From Nakamurella deserti (GTDB lineage Bacteria; Actinomycetota; Actinomycetes; Mycobacteriales; Nakamurellaceae): a DNA stretch of 64,000 bases. The notes under the pieces are model-generated. The model saw only the letters and a list, made by a program, of their open reading frames with translations. It was not told the origin of the DNA and did not search any database. Below, piece after piece: positions 41,057 through 50,185 of this stretch; within the stretch, counting starts at the first letter, position 1; each line of letters opens with the position of its first letter. A program made the position numbers and the translations under genes. The DNA lies in assembly GCF_003260015.1 (NCBI RefSeq), contig NZ_QCXS01000002.1:1674001-1738000 (forward strand). The letters run 5' to 3'.

Positions 41057-42397
41057 TCACCACCACGGGCGCAGGGGCACCCCCGCCGACCCGTCCGGAT
41101 GCGGCCGCACCGCGAGCACCTGGTGCAGCTGGATGTGGTTGCGCTCGAAGCCCAGGCGGGACGCGGCCATGTACAGGCCCCAGGCCCTTGCGGTGCCCTC
41201 GCCGACCTCGGCGACGCAGGCGTCCCAGTCCCGTTCGAGGTTGGCGCACCAGTCGCGCAACGTCAGACCGTAGTGCTCGCGCAGGTTCTCGCTGCCACGA
41301 ACCTCGAAGCCGATGTCCTGCATCGCGGAGATGATCCGGCCCGAGCCGGTCAGCTCGCCGTCGGGGAACACGTACCGGTCGATGAAGGCCTCGGTCCGGT
41401 AGGCCGAGGTGTTCTCCGGTCGGGTGATGCAGTGGTTGAGCAGCCGCCCGCCGGGGCGCAGCCGCGTGTACAGCGAGCGGAAGTACGCCGGGTAGTGGGC
41501 CACCCCGATGTGCTCGGTCAGCCCGATCGAGCTGACGGCGTCGAAATCGGTGTCCGGCACGTCGCGGTAGTCGCTGAAGCGCACCTCGGCCAGCTCCTGC
41601 AGGCCCTCGTCGCGGATGGCCCGCTGTGCCCATTCGGCCTGTTCGGCCGACAGCGTCACGCCGACGGCGCGGACCCCGCGGCGGGCCGCGTGACGCACCA
41701 TGGAGCCCCAGCCGCAGCCGACGTCGAGCAGTCGCTGTCCCGGCCGCAGACCGAGCTTGTCGAACACGAGCTGGAACTTCGCGGCCTGCGCATCCACCAG
41801 TGAGGTCTCCGGCGTGGCGTAGACGGCGCAGGTGTAGGCCATCGACGGGCCGAGTGTGTGCTCGTAGAACGCGTTGGAGATGTCGTAGTGCCGGCTGATC
41901 GAGTCGGCGTCGCGCTCGCGGGAGTGCCGGCGCACCGGGCGCAGCCCGTCCACGGCGCGGCGCCAGCGCGGCGGCGCCTCCTGCGGCGGCGGCGGTACCG
42001 GGCGCAGGGTCCGCCAGCCGACGGCCTGCAGCAGCGCCCGCAGCTCCCCGACGGCGGGCCGGGTGAGGTGCATGCCGTCGGCCATCGCGCGCAGCATCGG
42101 GTACGGGTCGCCGGGGGTGACGCCGCCGAACGTCAGGTCGCCGGCGACGTAGGCACGGGCCAACCCGAGATCGCCCGGTGCGGTGAGGACGTAGGTCAGT
42201 GCCCGTGGGGTCGCGACGTGCAGACCCAGCGGGGCGTCGGCCGGGCCGGCGCTGCTGCCGTCGTAGGCGGTGAACCGGAACGGCAGCGGCGGCGCCACCA
42301 CCGCGGTCACCAGGTCCGCGACCGTCGCCGGCGTGCGGTCCCCGGTGCGGGGGCGGGTCCGGCCGCGGACCCCGGGGGAGGCTCGGAACGTGGTCAT
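41057..42397 (-). CDS. tmsB: CFA-type methyltransferase, 10-methyl fatty-acid pathway (TmsB/BfaB-like)
   Basis: 446 residues. The SAM-binding motif is LLDVGCGWGSMVRHAARRGV (core DVGCGWGS), with YDISNAFYEHTLGPSMAYTCA before it and the EHIGVAHYPAYF loop, typical of cyclopropane-fatty-acid synthases. A longer, distinct N-terminal domain precedes it. The start (ATGACC) overlaps the stop of the FAD oxidoreductase. The pair oxidoreductase + CFA-like methyltransferase is the known arrangement that converts oleoyl lipids to 10-methylstearoyl (tuberculostearoyl) chains: this enzyme adds methylene/methyl from SAM and the partner reduces the intermediate. The assignment rests on the pairing. Confidence 0.85.
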   Translation of the reverse strand: MTTFRASPGVRGRTRPRTGDRTPATVADLVTAVVAPPLPFRFTAYDGSSAGPADAPLGLHVATPRALTYVLTAPGDLGLARAYVAGDLTFGGVTPGDPYPMLRAMADGMHLTRPAVGELRALLQAVGWRTLRPVPPPPQEAPPRWRRAVDGLRPVRRHSRERDADSISRHYDISNAFYEHTLGPSMAYTCAVYATPETSLVDAQAAKFQLVFDKLGLRPGQRLLDVGCGWGSMVRHAARRGVRAVGVTLSAEQAEWAQRAIRDEGLQELAEVRFSDYRDVPDTDFDAVSSIGLTEHIGVAHYPAYFRSLYTRLRPGGRLLNHCITRPENTSAYRTEAFIDRYVFPDGELTGSGRIISAMQDIGFEVRGSENLREHYGLTLRDWCANLERDWDACVAEVGEGTARAWGLYMAASRLGFERNHIQLHQVLAVRPHPDGSAGVPLRPWW

Positions 42398-43788
42398 CGG
42401 CGTTGCACCGCCTTCGCGTAGAGGTCCAGCAGCCGGTGCTGCGGGTCGTACCGCCGTTTCAGCACGGCGTACCGGTCGCCGCCGTAGCGGGCGTCGAATT
42501 CCGCCCTCGGGTAGTAGCTGTCGGAGTACAGCGACTTGTGGCCGCCGAGCCGGCTCACCTCGTCCTCGATGCGGCGGTTGGTCGCGCCCGGCGACGCCGG
42601 GTCGCCGCTCACCACCGACCAGAAGCCGACGTTGACGTAGGTGCGGTCCGCCTCCAGCGGATACAACGGGTACCGCGGGCCTGCCGTCGCCGGCCCGGGT
42701 CGCTCCCGCAGCGGGCACCACCACAGCGGTTCGATGGGCACCGTGCCGAGGAACCAGTCGACGAAGTCCGCCGACCGCTCGAGCGGGATCTCCACGTCCT
42801 GCACCACGCGTTCCAGCGCGGGCCGCCGGTGCAGTCGCTCGATGCGGTCGGCGATCGCCCACCGGCGGTCCAGCGCGACCAGCTTCGCGTAGACCGAGCT
42901 GCGCCGGTACCGCCGCGGCCACAGCCGCCGGATCAGCGGCTGCTGCGCCCCGAAGGCCCGGGAACACCAGAACCAGTCGGTGTCCCAGCGCCACAGGTAG
43001 TCCGCGGTGGTGAGCCGGTCGGAGGTGCGGCGCCGGATCGAGCGGTAGTAGATCTGCTGCCCGGTGTAGTCGCTGACCGGACCCGCCTCGTCGGTCCGGG
43101 TACCGACGGTCAGGTAGCTCTCGTCCGGCCCGAACACCACGCCGTCGAGGTAGTCCACCGGCCGCCCGTCGAGCCGGCCCGCCGCCACGAGTGAACCGGT
43201 CAACTCCTGCAGCTCCCCGACCGACCGGCAGCGCAGGTGCCGCAGCGCCACGAACGCGGTCGCCGGTTCCAGCTCCAGGCGGACCCGCGTCGCGTATCCG
43301 AGGGTGCCGAACGAGTTCGGGAAACCGTGGAACAGGTCGGCGTGCGCGTTGGTCGGCGTCGCGGTGACGAGTTCGCCCGAGCCGCAGAGGATGTCGAGCT
43401 CCCGCACCGACTCGTGCACCAGCCCGGCCCGGAACGACGACGACTCGATCCCCAGCCCGGTGACCGCACCCCCGACCGTGATGGTCCTCAACTGCGGCAC
43501 CACCGTCGGGACCAGCCCGTACGGCAGGGTCGCGGCGACCACCGTCTCGTAGGTGCACATGGCGCCGACGTCGACGGTGCCCGCATCCACGTCCACCGCG
43601 AGCACCCCGTCGAGCCCGCGGACGTCCAGTCCCGGCCGCACCGGCCGGCTGCGGGCGCGGAACAGGTTGGACGAGGTCTTGGCCAGCCGTACGGGTGCGC
43701 CGGGCGGGATCGCGCGGTAACCGGCCACCAACCGCTCGACCGAGGCCGCGTGGGCGGCACGGGGATCGGCGGCGGTCGCCGCGGTCAT
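42394..43788 (-). CDS. tmsA: FAD-binding oxidoreductase, 10-methyl fatty-acid pathway (TmsA/BfaA-like)
   Basis: 464 residues from ATG 43788. The FAD_binding_4 (PCMH) motifs are AMCTYETVVAATLPYGLVP and TVGGAVTGLGIESSSFRAGL. The late DSYYPRAEFDARYGGDRYAV and RYDPQHRLLDLYAKAV are characteristic of the DHCR24-like reductase branch. It lies directly upstream of the methyltransferase with ATGA coupling, as in the mycobacterial bfaAB and actinomycete tmsAB pairs, where the oxidoreductase reduces the 10-methylene intermediate with NADPH. Confidence 0.86.
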   Translation of the reverse strand: MTAATAADPRAAHAASVERLVAGYRAIPPGAPVRLAKTSSNLFRARSRPVRPGLDVRGLDGVLAVDVDAGTVDVGAMCTYETVVAATLPYGLVPTVVPQLRTITVGGAVTGLGIESSSFRAGLVHESVRELDILCGSGELVTATPTNAHADLFHGFPNSFGTLGYATRVRLELEPATAFVALRHLRCRSVGELQELTGSLVAAGRLDGRPVDYLDGVVFGPDESYLTVGTRTDEAGPVSDYTGQQIYYRSIRRRTSDRLTTADYLWRWDTDWFWCSRAFGAQQPLIRRLWPRRYRRSSVYAKLVALDRRWAIADRIERLHRRPALERVVQDVEIPLERSADFVDWFLGTVPIEPLWWCPLRERPGPATAGPRYPLYPLEADRTYVNVGFWSVVSGDPASPGATNRRIEDEVSRLGGHKSLYSDSYYPRAEFDARYGGDRYAVLKRRYDPQHRLLDLYAKAVQRR

Positions 43789-43951
43789 CGGGCCGCTCGG
43801 CGGTGCCAGGGGCGGCGACGGATGGTCACCATCGGCCGAAGACTAGACCGCCCGCGGACGCCGGCGGCGCGGGGGTCCGACGCGATCCGCCGGGGTGGGA
43901 CGACGCCGCGACGGCGTCCGGGCGGCGGGTGCCCCGGCCGGCCCGGGCCGG

Positions 43952-44431
43952 TCAGGCGGAGTCGGTGTGGTGCCGGTCGGGATCGGCGCTGAGCTGCAGC
44001 AGCAGATCCAGCTCGGCGTCGAGGGAGTAGAAGCGGTCCTCGGTGTCCTCCGGGACCAGCGCGTACATCTGCCGGACGAAGTCCTGCGCCGGGTGCAGCT
44101 CGCCGTACAGGAACGCGCGACCCTGGTGGGACCGGAGCTCGACGAGCAGGCCGTCGTCGCCGGGGAAGAAGCGGATGTCCCCGATGCCGGATGCCATCAC
44201 GACGCCCTCCCGGAGCAACTCGCGCGACAGCACCCAGTCGACGGTCCGGCCGCCGGTGAGCCGGAAGTTGGCCCGCACCAGGAACGGCTCGCTCGCGCTG
44301 TAGCGCAGTGTCGCGGTCACCGGCTCCTCCGCCGCGCCCGTCACCGAGACCATCGGGAACGCGACGGTGACGGGGGAGGTGAGTGCGACGCCGTGGCCGT
44401 CGTGGTCGCCGTCGATCCGCGGGAGGCTCAT
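43952..44431 (-). CDS. SsgA-family sporulation/cell-division regulator (SALP)
   Basis: 159 residues from ATG 44431 (GAAGGA 8 nt upstream). VTATLRYSASEPFLVRANF, VDWVLSRELLREGV and GIGDIRFFPGDDGLLVELRS follow the SsgA/SsgB fold, ending with a short acidic C-terminus. In Streptomyces these proteins localise FtsZ and control septation; they occur in morphologically complex actinobacteria. Its place between lipid genes does not indicate a lipid role by itself. Confidence 0.88.
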   Translation of the reverse strand: MSLPRIDGDHDGHGVALTSPVTVAFPMVSVTGAAEEPVTATLRYSASEPFLVRANFRLTGGRTVDWVLSRELLREGVVMASGIGDIRFFPGDDGLLVELRSHQGRAFLYGELHPAQDFVRQMYALVPEDTEDRFYSLDAELDLLLQLSADPDRHHTDSA

Positions 44432-44479
44432 CGCGCACGTCCTTCTGAGAAAATGTGGCCGACGCGGTGCGGGTCGGTC

Positions 44480-44520
44480 TTCACTCAGAGTAATTGCATT
44501 ATTGCGCTGCGTGTATATGG
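44480..44520 (-). promoter_or_regulatory. AT-rich promoter region of SsgA-like gene
   Basis: Conspicuous AT island in GC-rich surroundings, with TACTCT on the minus strand (44487-44492) as a possible -10 and a half-palindromic GCAATAATGCAATTA stretch. No classical -35. Confidence 0.4.
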
Positions 44521-44699
44521 CGCGCATCACATCCGGTCGCCCGACGGGCCCGCGCGGACCGTGAGACCGGCCCGTCGAGGGCCACCCGATGGGACCCGCC
44601 GGCCCACCGGACGGCCCTGCGGGAACCGTCGCCGTCGCGCTGCGTGACCAGATGCCGGCCGGGGCCCGTCGTCCGCGGGCGGCTCGGGCCCGGGGGGCG

Positions 44700-45659
44700 T
44701 CAGCCGCCGTCGGCCGCCGCGCGGGCGCGGGCGCGGTCCCGCCGCTCGACGAACCGGGAGGCCTGCTGGTCGAGCTCGGCGAGGAACACCGAGAGCTCCT
44801 CGCGCGCCCGTTCACCCACCGGACCGAAGTCCGTCCGGTCGAACACCTTCCAGTACTTCAGCACCGGCATGATCACCGCGTCGTGGTGCAGCCGGAGGTC
44901 GTAGATGCCGGCCTTGGCCATGATCACCGAGTTGCGCATGAAGTCCGGCATGCCCTGCCCCGGCATCGCGAAGTCCACCACCTCGTCGCGGATGGCGACC
45001 ATGGTGTCGTCCGGCGCATGGTCGAACGCGGCCTGCACCAGGTTCCGGTAGAAGATCATGTGCAGGTTCTCGTCGGCGGCGATCCGGGCGAGCAGCTGCT
45101 CGGCGACCGGGCAGCCGGCGGAACTGCCGGTGTTGCGGTGCGAGACCCGGGTGGCGAGCTCCTGGAACGACACGTACACCACGGTGTGCAGCATGCTCTG
45201 CTGCTCCCGGTCGTAGCCGGCCGTCATGTGGGCCATCCGCAGGTCCTCCAGCTGCACCGGATCGACCCCGCGGGTGACCACCAGGTAGTCGCGCAACGCG
45301 ATCCCGTGCCGGCCCTCCTCCGCGGTCCAGCGGCCGACCCAGTTGCCCCAGGCGCCGTCCTGGCCGAACTGCTGGTGGATGATCCGGTGGTAAGACGGCA
45401 GGTTGTCCTCGGTCAGCAGGTTGACGATCATCGCCGTCTTCGCCACCGGGTCCAGCGCCGAGTCCTCCGGACGCCAGTCCTCGCCGCCGAGGAAGGCGAA
45501 GTCCTTCCCCTGGCTCCACGGGATGTAGTCGTGCGGCATCCAGTCCTTGGTCACCTTGAGGTGCCGGTTCAGGTTCTCCTCCACCACCGGCTCGAGGTCG
45601 AGCAGCAGACGGACCTGGACACCCTCGTCACCGGAGGGGAGCGGGCGGCTGAGGGTCAT
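44700..45659 (-). CDS. Soluble acyl-ACP desaturase (DesA-like)
   Basis: 319 residues from ATG 45659; weak ribosome site. The di-iron ligands are in the helix starting VVEENLNRHLKVTKDWMPHD, EEGRHGIALRDY (EExRH) and DENLHMIFYRNL (DExxH), the ferritin-like FA_desaturase_2 fold of plant stearoyl-ACP desaturases and mycobacterial DesA1/2. It would make a mono-unsaturated acyl-ACP, the precursor of oleoyl lipids used by the 10-methyl pathway encoded next to it. Divergent from a PsiE-like gene. Confidence 0.9.
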   Translation of the reverse strand: MTLSRPLPSGDEGVQVRLLLDLEPVVEENLNRHLKVTKDWMPHDYIPWSQGKDFAFLGGEDWRPEDSALDPVAKTAMIVNLLTEDNLPSYHRIIHQQFGQDGAWGNWVGRWTAEEGRHGIALRDYLVVTRGVDPVQLEDLRMAHMTAGYDREQQSMLHTVVYVSFQELATRVSHRNTGSSAGCPVAEQLLARIAADENLHMIFYRNLVQAAFDHAPDDTMVAIRDEVVDFAMPGQGMPDFMRNSVIMAKAGIYDLRLHHDAVIMPVLKYWKVFDRTDFGPVGERAREELSVFLAELDQQASRFVERRDRARARAAADGG

Positions 45660-45863
45660 CGGGCACCGCCGGCCGAGGCGCGGAGACGGTCGACGCGGGG
45701 ATGTTCCATGCGCTTCAGTGTGCCAGTCCACGGGGTCCCTCGCGCCGGGTGACCGCTGCGTGAGCAGCGGATACGGACGCCCCCGCACGGACGCCGGACC
45801 GCCGGAGCGGACGGACGACCCAACCCCGGGCGCCGCATGTCCCGGTACGGCACAATCCCTCGG

Positions 45864-46421
45864 ATGGCCCACTCCGCCGGCGGACAGCGCCGCGACACGT
45901 CCGACGATCCGCGTCCGCACCCCCCGCTGATCGTCCGGATCGGCAACCGCACCCTGGAGATCGCCGAGATGGTGGTCTACGTCGGGATCGCGGTCTTCCT
46001 GGTCGTCACCGCCCTGTCGCTGCTGGTGCAGGCGGCCCGGCAGGTCCTGCCGCTGTTCGGTCCAGAAGGGGTCAGCGGGCAGCTGGCCATCGACATCCTG
46101 GACATCCTGCTGCTGGTCTTCATCGTCGTGGAACTGCTGTTCGCGGTCCGGATCACCATCACCCGACGCGAACTCATCGCCGAGCCCTTCCTGCTGGTGG
46201 GCATCATCGCCTCGATCAAGGAGATCGTCGTGCTGTCGGTGAAGGCCGCCGACGAGATCGGCAAGGGCCCGACCTTCTCCGATTCGATGTGGGAGATCGG
46301 GGTGCTCGGGGTACTGGTGGTCGTGCTCGGGACCACGGCGTTGCTGCTGCGCCGCAAGGAACGCGAACCGGTCGAGGGCAACGAGGACACCGAGGACGAC
46401 CCCTACGAGGAGGGCCTGTGA
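45864..46421 (+). CDS. PsiE-like membrane protein
   Basis: 185 residues from ATG 45864, with CACAAT (45851-45856) 7 nt before it, indicating a leaderless transcript. Four hydrophobic helices (MVVYVGIAVFLVVTALSLLV, LAIDILDILLLVFIVVELLF, FLLVGIIASIKEIVVLSV, IGVLGVLVVVLGTTALLLRR) match the PsiE family of phosphate-starvation-inducible proteins. Acidic C-terminus. Its stop overlaps the next gene (GTGA). Confidence 0.82.
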   Translation: MAHSAGGQRRDTSDDPRPHPPLIVRIGNRTLEIAEMVVYVGIAVFLVVTALSLLVQAARQVLPLFGPEGVSGQLAIDILDILLLVFIVVELLFAVRITITRRELIAEPFLLVGIIASIKEIVVLSVKAADEIGKGPTFSDSMWEIGVLGVLVVVLGTTALLLRRKEREPVEGNEDTEDDPYEEGL

Positions 46422-46837
46422 AGCTGACGCTGCGCGCTCGCGGCACCGCGGCCCCCGATGAGGTCTGGGACCGCTACCTGCACCCGTCCCGCTGGTCGGA
46501 GTGGTCGCCGCAGATCCTCGGGGTGGACACCGACGGCGACGTGCTGGTGCCCGGGCTGGCCGGGACCGTCCGGGGCCCGCTCGGCGTCGCGGTGCCGTTC
46601 CGGATCGCTGACGTGGACCCTTCGGCGGCGGTCCGCAGCTGGTCCTGGCGGGTCTGGCTCGGTCCGGTGTCGTTGTGGCTCGAGCACACCGTGATCCCGC
46701 TGGACGCGCCCACCGGTCCCGTCGGCCCCGACACCCGGCGCACCGCCACCACCCTCGACCTCCAGGGGCCGGCCCCGATCGTGCTGGGCTACGCGCCGGC
46801 GGCGCAGCTGGCGCTGGTCAGGCTGGTGCGGCGCTGA
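46418..46837 (+). CDS. SRPBCC-family protein
   Basis: 139 residues from GTG 46418, coupled to the PsiE-like gene. WDRYLHPSRWSEWSPQILGV and WLGPVSLWLEHTV are typical START/polyketide-cyclase-like features. The ligand is unknown. It overlaps the 3' end of the convergent WYL regulator gene by 20 bp. Confidence 0.82.
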   Translation: MKLTLRARGTAAPDEVWDRYLHPSRWSEWSPQILGVDTDGDVLVPGLAGTVRGPLGVAVPFRIADVDPSAAVRSWSWRVWLGPVSLWLEHTVIPLDAPTGPVGPDTRRTATTLDLQGPAPIVLGYAPAAQLALVRLVRR

Positions 46838-47801
46838 CGGCCGGGGCGCCGTGCCGCTGCAGGCGGGCGCCGATCGTGGCCGCGAGGGCCACCAGTTCGT
46901 CGTTGCCGTGGATCTCGTAGCCGACGTCGACCGGGATCCACACCAGGTACATCAGCAGGGACTCCAGCGCCTCGCCGTCGATGGGGAGGCGCGTGCGCCC
47001 GCCGTCGACCGCCACCGCGCCGCGGGCCCAACTGCCGAAGCGCTCGTGGACGGCGGCCACCGGGAGGTCGATGACCAGTTCCGCGGTGACCCTGCGGAAC
47101 AGGTTGCGCAGCGACTGCTGGACGAAGACGACCGGATCGCCGGCCGGCGCGTCCCGCTGCCGGAAGCGCAGTCCGGTGCCCTGCAGCCGCGCGATGCGGT
47201 CGATGCGGAAGGTGCGCCAGTCCCGCCGGTCGACGTCCCAGCACACCAGGTACCACGCCCGGCCGGCCGCGACCACGGACAACGGCTCCGCCTGCCGGTC
47301 GGTCTCGGCGCCGTCGGCGGCGAGGTAGCGGAACCGGACCCGCTCGGTGTCCCGGCACGCCAGCGCCAGCTGACCCAGCAGCTCGGGTGACACGCCACCG
47401 CCCCGGGGGTGCGCCGGCCGCACGTGCTCGCCGAGCGCGTTCACCCGGCGCCGCAACGCCTTCGGCAGCAGCTGCTCGAACTTCGCCAGCGCCGACAGCG
47501 TCGTCTGCTCGCCGTCGACCAGGCCCTGGGTGGCCGCCAGCCGCAGCCCGACGGCGACCGCGACCGCCTCGTCGTCGTTGAGCAGCAGGGGCGGCAGCTG
47601 GGCACCGGCGGCGAGCCGGTACCCGCCGGCCAGGCCGCGGGTCGCGTCCACCCGGTAGCCCAGCTCGCGCAGCCGCTCCACGTCCCGGCGCAGGGTCCGC
47701 TCGGTCACACCGAGCCGTCGCGACAGCTCGGGTCCCGACCACTGCCGGTGGGTCTGCAGCAGGCCGAGCAGGTCGAGGACGCGACTGGTGGCTCCGGACA
47801 T
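46818..47801 (-). CDS. WYL-domain regulator (YafY/DeoR-like HTH)
   Basis: 327 residues from ATG 47801. The HTH is LLGLLQTHRQWSGPELSRRL, VTERTLRRDVERLRELGY. The WYL domain is at residues ~140-215 (AEPLSVVAAGRAWYLVCWDV; core WYLVCWD, then WRTFRIDRIARL), followed by a C-terminal extension. WYL domains sense nucleotide or single-stranded nucleic-acid ligands and often regulate DNA-damage or defence functions. No obvious target adjoins it. Confidence 0.9.
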   Translation of the reverse strand: MSGATSRVLDLLGLLQTHRQWSGPELSRRLGVTERTLRRDVERLRELGYRVDATRGLAGGYRLAAGAQLPPLLLNDDEAVAVAVGLRLAATQGLVDGEQTTLSALAKFEQLLPKALRRRVNALGEHVRPAHPRGGGVSPELLGQLALACRDTERVRFRYLAADGAETDRQAEPLSVVAAGRAWYLVCWDVDRRDWRTFRIDRIARLQGTGLRFRQRDAPAGDPVVFVQQSLRNLFRRVTAELVIDLPVAAVHERFGSWARGAVAVDGGRTRLPIDGEALESLLMYLVWIPVDVGYEIHGNDELVALAATIGARLQRHGAPAVSAAPA

Positions 47802-47902
47802 ACCGCTGATCCTGCCGCCTGCAGCGGACGGGAACTGTCCTGAATGCGGGGTGACCGCCCGGGTGCGGCGGGTGATTCCCCCGATTGGGTAGGGCCCTGA
47901 TC

Positions 47903-48652
47903 ATGGGAGCCACCGAACTCGTCCTGGTCCGTCACGGCGAGAGCATGGGTAACGTCGCGGCCGCCGCGGCACACGCCGCCGGCGCCGAGGTCATCCAGGT
48001 CGGGGCCCGGGACGCCGACGTCCCGTTGTCGCCCACCGGGGTCACCCAGGCCGAGGCGTTCGGCCGCTGGCTGGCCGCGGTCCCGGCCGACGAGACGCCG
48101 CAGTCCGTGTGGTGTTCGCCGTACGTCCGCGCGGTGCAGACCGCACAGACCGCGCTGGCCACCGCCGGTCTCGAGCTGCCCTTCCGCATCGACGAACGCC
48201 TGCGTGACCGCGAACTGGGGGTGCTGGACCTGCTGACCACCCTCGGCGTCGAGCGGCGCTTCCCCGAGGAGGCGGTACGGCGGCGGTGGCTCGGCAAGTT
48301 CTACCACCGGCCCCCGGGTGGCGAGTCGTGGGCGGACATGGCCCTGCGCCTGCGGTCGCTGCTGCGCGACCTCGACGACGACGAGGACGGCCGGCGGGTG
48401 CTCGTGGTCGCCCACGACGCCCTCATCCTCACGGTGCGCTACGTCTGCGAGCGGATGGGCGAGGCCGACGTGCTGGGGATCGCGGCGACCACGTCGGTGG
48501 CCAACGCGTCGGTCACCCGGCTCGCCCGTCCGTCCGGAACCGGCGCCTGGACGTTGATGTCGTTCAACGAGGCCGACCATGTCCGCGCCTCCGGCGCCCC
48601 GGTGACCTCCCACCCGGGCGACAGCGACGTGCTGCCGGTGCACCCGGCATGA
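47903..48652 (+). CDS. Histidine-phosphatase-family protein
   Basis: 249 residues from ATG 47903. The catalytic RHGES lies near residue 10 (VLVRHGESMGN), with the second His in VVAHDALILTVRY and Arg in SPYVRAVQTAQ. Phosphoglycerate-mutase-like fold; substrate unknown. Its stop overlaps the start of the NAD(P)HX dehydratase (ATGA). Confidence 0.9.
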   Translation: MGATELVLVRHGESMGNVAAAAAHAAGAEVIQVGARDADVPLSPTGVTQAEAFGRWLAAVPADETPQSVWCSPYVRAVQTAQTALATAGLELPFRIDERLRDRELGVLDLLTTLGVERRFPEEAVRRRWLGKFYHRPPGGESWADMALRLRSLLRDLDDDEDGRRVLVVAHDALILTVRYVCERMGEADVLGIAATTSVANASVTRLARPSGTGAWTLMSFNEADHVRASGAPVTSHPGDSDVLPVHPA

Positions 48653-49524
48653 GCGCGCCCACGATCGTCACCCCGCACGTCCTGCGGGACTGGCCGCTCC
48701 CCTCGCCGGGCAGTTCCAAGGGTTCCCGCGGCCGGGTCCTGGTCGTCGGCGGGGCCCGCCGGACCCCGGGCGCGGCGCTGCTCGCGGGACGGGCCGCGCT
48801 CCGCGTCGGGGCGGGCGTGCTCACGTTCGCGGTCGCCTCGTCGGTCGCCGTCCAGGTGGCCGTGGCCGTGCCCGAGGCCGGCACCGTCGGCCTCGCGGAG
48901 AACGCCGCCGGCTCGGTCACCGGGGACGACCTGGCGCTGCTGGACAGCGACCTGTCCGGCGCGGACGCCGTCCTCGTCGGTCCGGGCCTGGACGACGCGG
49001 ACCTGGCCGAGGTGTTGCTGCGGGGACTGCTGCCGCGGATCCCGGACGGTGTCCCGGTCGTGCTCGACGCCTTCGCGCTCGGGGTGCTGGACCGGCTCGG
49101 GGACGCCGCAGGCGCGGTGGCCGGCCGGCTCATCCTGACCCCCAACCAGGCCGAGGCGCACCGGCTGCTCGGCCAGGACCCGGAATCCGACGTCGAGCCC
49201 GATCTGGCCGAGGTCGCCCGACGCTACGGCGCGGTCGTGTACTGCCAGCAGTCGATGGTCAACCCCGCCGGTGAACGCTGGGAGGGCTCGTCGGGGCACG
49301 GCGGGCTCGGGACGTCGGGCAGCGGAGACGTCCTCGCCGGGGCGGTCTGCGGGCTGCTCGCGCGCGGTGCGTCCCTGGAGCAGGCGGCGTGCTGGGCGGG
49401 TCATCTGCACGCGACGGCTGGCGACCGGCTGGCCATCGAGGTCGGGCCGCTGGGTTTCCTGGCCGGCGAACTGGCCGACCGGCTCCCCCTGGTGATGGCG
49501 GAGCTGGCCGGCTCCCGCTCCTGA
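48649..49524 (+). CDS. nnrD: ADP-dependent NAD(P)H-hydrate dehydratase
   Basis: 291 residues. KGSRGRVLVVGGARRTPGAA and GLGTSGSGDVLAGAVCGLLA (GSGD active-site Asp) match the carbohydrate-kinase-like YjeF_C/NnrD domain. It repairs hydrated NADH/NADPH (NADHX, NADPHX) by ADP/ATP-dependent dehydration. The NnrE epimerase domain is absent from this protein, so this is a stand-alone D domain. Coupled to the histidine-phosphatase gene. Confidence 0.9.
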   Translation: MSAPTIVTPHVLRDWPLPSPGSSKGSRGRVLVVGGARRTPGAALLAGRAALRVGAGVLTFAVASSVAVQVAVAVPEAGTVGLAENAAGSVTGDDLALLDSDLSGADAVLVGPGLDDADLAEVLLRGLLPRIPDGVPVVLDAFALGVLDRLGDAAGAVAGRLILTPNQAEAHRLLGQDPESDVEPDLAEVARRYGAVVYCQQSMVNPAGERWEGSSGHGGLGTSGSGDVLAGAVCGLLARGASLEQAACWAGHLHATAGDRLAIEVGPLGFLAGELADRLPLVMAELAGSRS

Positions 49525-49539
49525 GCCATCGGCGGTCCG

Positions 49540-50185
49540 TGTCCGCTCGCGGTGGGGGTTCGTCGGGGACGGGCCGCGGGTCGGGTCCGGCTGGACGACG
49601 ACGGATCACGGGTCGGCGCCCTGGGTCGCCTTCTGGTCGATGACGTCCTGGACGTGACGCGGGATCGGACCGCAGCCGCTCCCGGTGGGGGCCTGACGCG
49701 GGCCGCGGGCCGGGTAGACGGAGACCGGTCCGGCGTCGGCGCCCCCGGGGTCGCCGTTCGGTCGATGACGTCCGGACGTCACGCGGGATCGAACGGCAGC
49801 CGCTCCCGGTGGGGGCCTGACCCGGGCCCCGGACCGGGTCCGGGTGGACGACGACCGATCAGGCGTCGGCGCCCCCCGGGGTCGCCGTCCGGGCGATGAC
49901 GTCCTGGACGTCACGCGGGATCGGACGGCAGCCGCTCCCGTCGGGGGCCTGACCCGGGCCGCGGCCGAGGTCCGGGTAGACGGCGACCGATCAAGCGTCG
50001 GCGTCCCCGGGGTCGCCTTCCAGGCGGTGACGTCGCGGACGTGACGCGGGATCGGACCACAACCGCGCCCGGTAAGAGCCCTGAACCGGGCCGCGGCCCA
50101 GGTCCGGGTAGACGGCGACCGATCAGGCGTCGGCGCCCTGGGTCGCCTTCTGGTCGATGACGTCCTGGACGTCACGCGGGATCGG
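49540..50185 (-). repeat. ~130-bp tandem array copying a gene's 3' end
   Basis: About five units of 125-131 bp plus a partial one; the shared block TGACGTC-TGGACGT-ACGCGGGATCGGA recurs at 49641, 49766, 49897, 50028 and 50158. The last unit is the 3' end of the small gene at 50123. The other copies repeat, on the minus strand, its C-terminal coding sequence (CRPIPRDVQDVIDQKATQ) together with downstream sequence, in decayed form. Confidence 0.85.

Noticed and set aside
37453..41334. 1293-codon plus-strand open frame
   Set aside because: Antisense to rraA, tex and part of the methyltransferase gene, all of which have clear domains; shadow frame.
42394..43558. Long 5' extension of the CFA-like methyltransferase frame
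   Set aside because: The extension is antiparallel in meaning to the FAD oxidoreductase, which has clear motifs; the ATGA overlap at 42394-42397 marks the real start.
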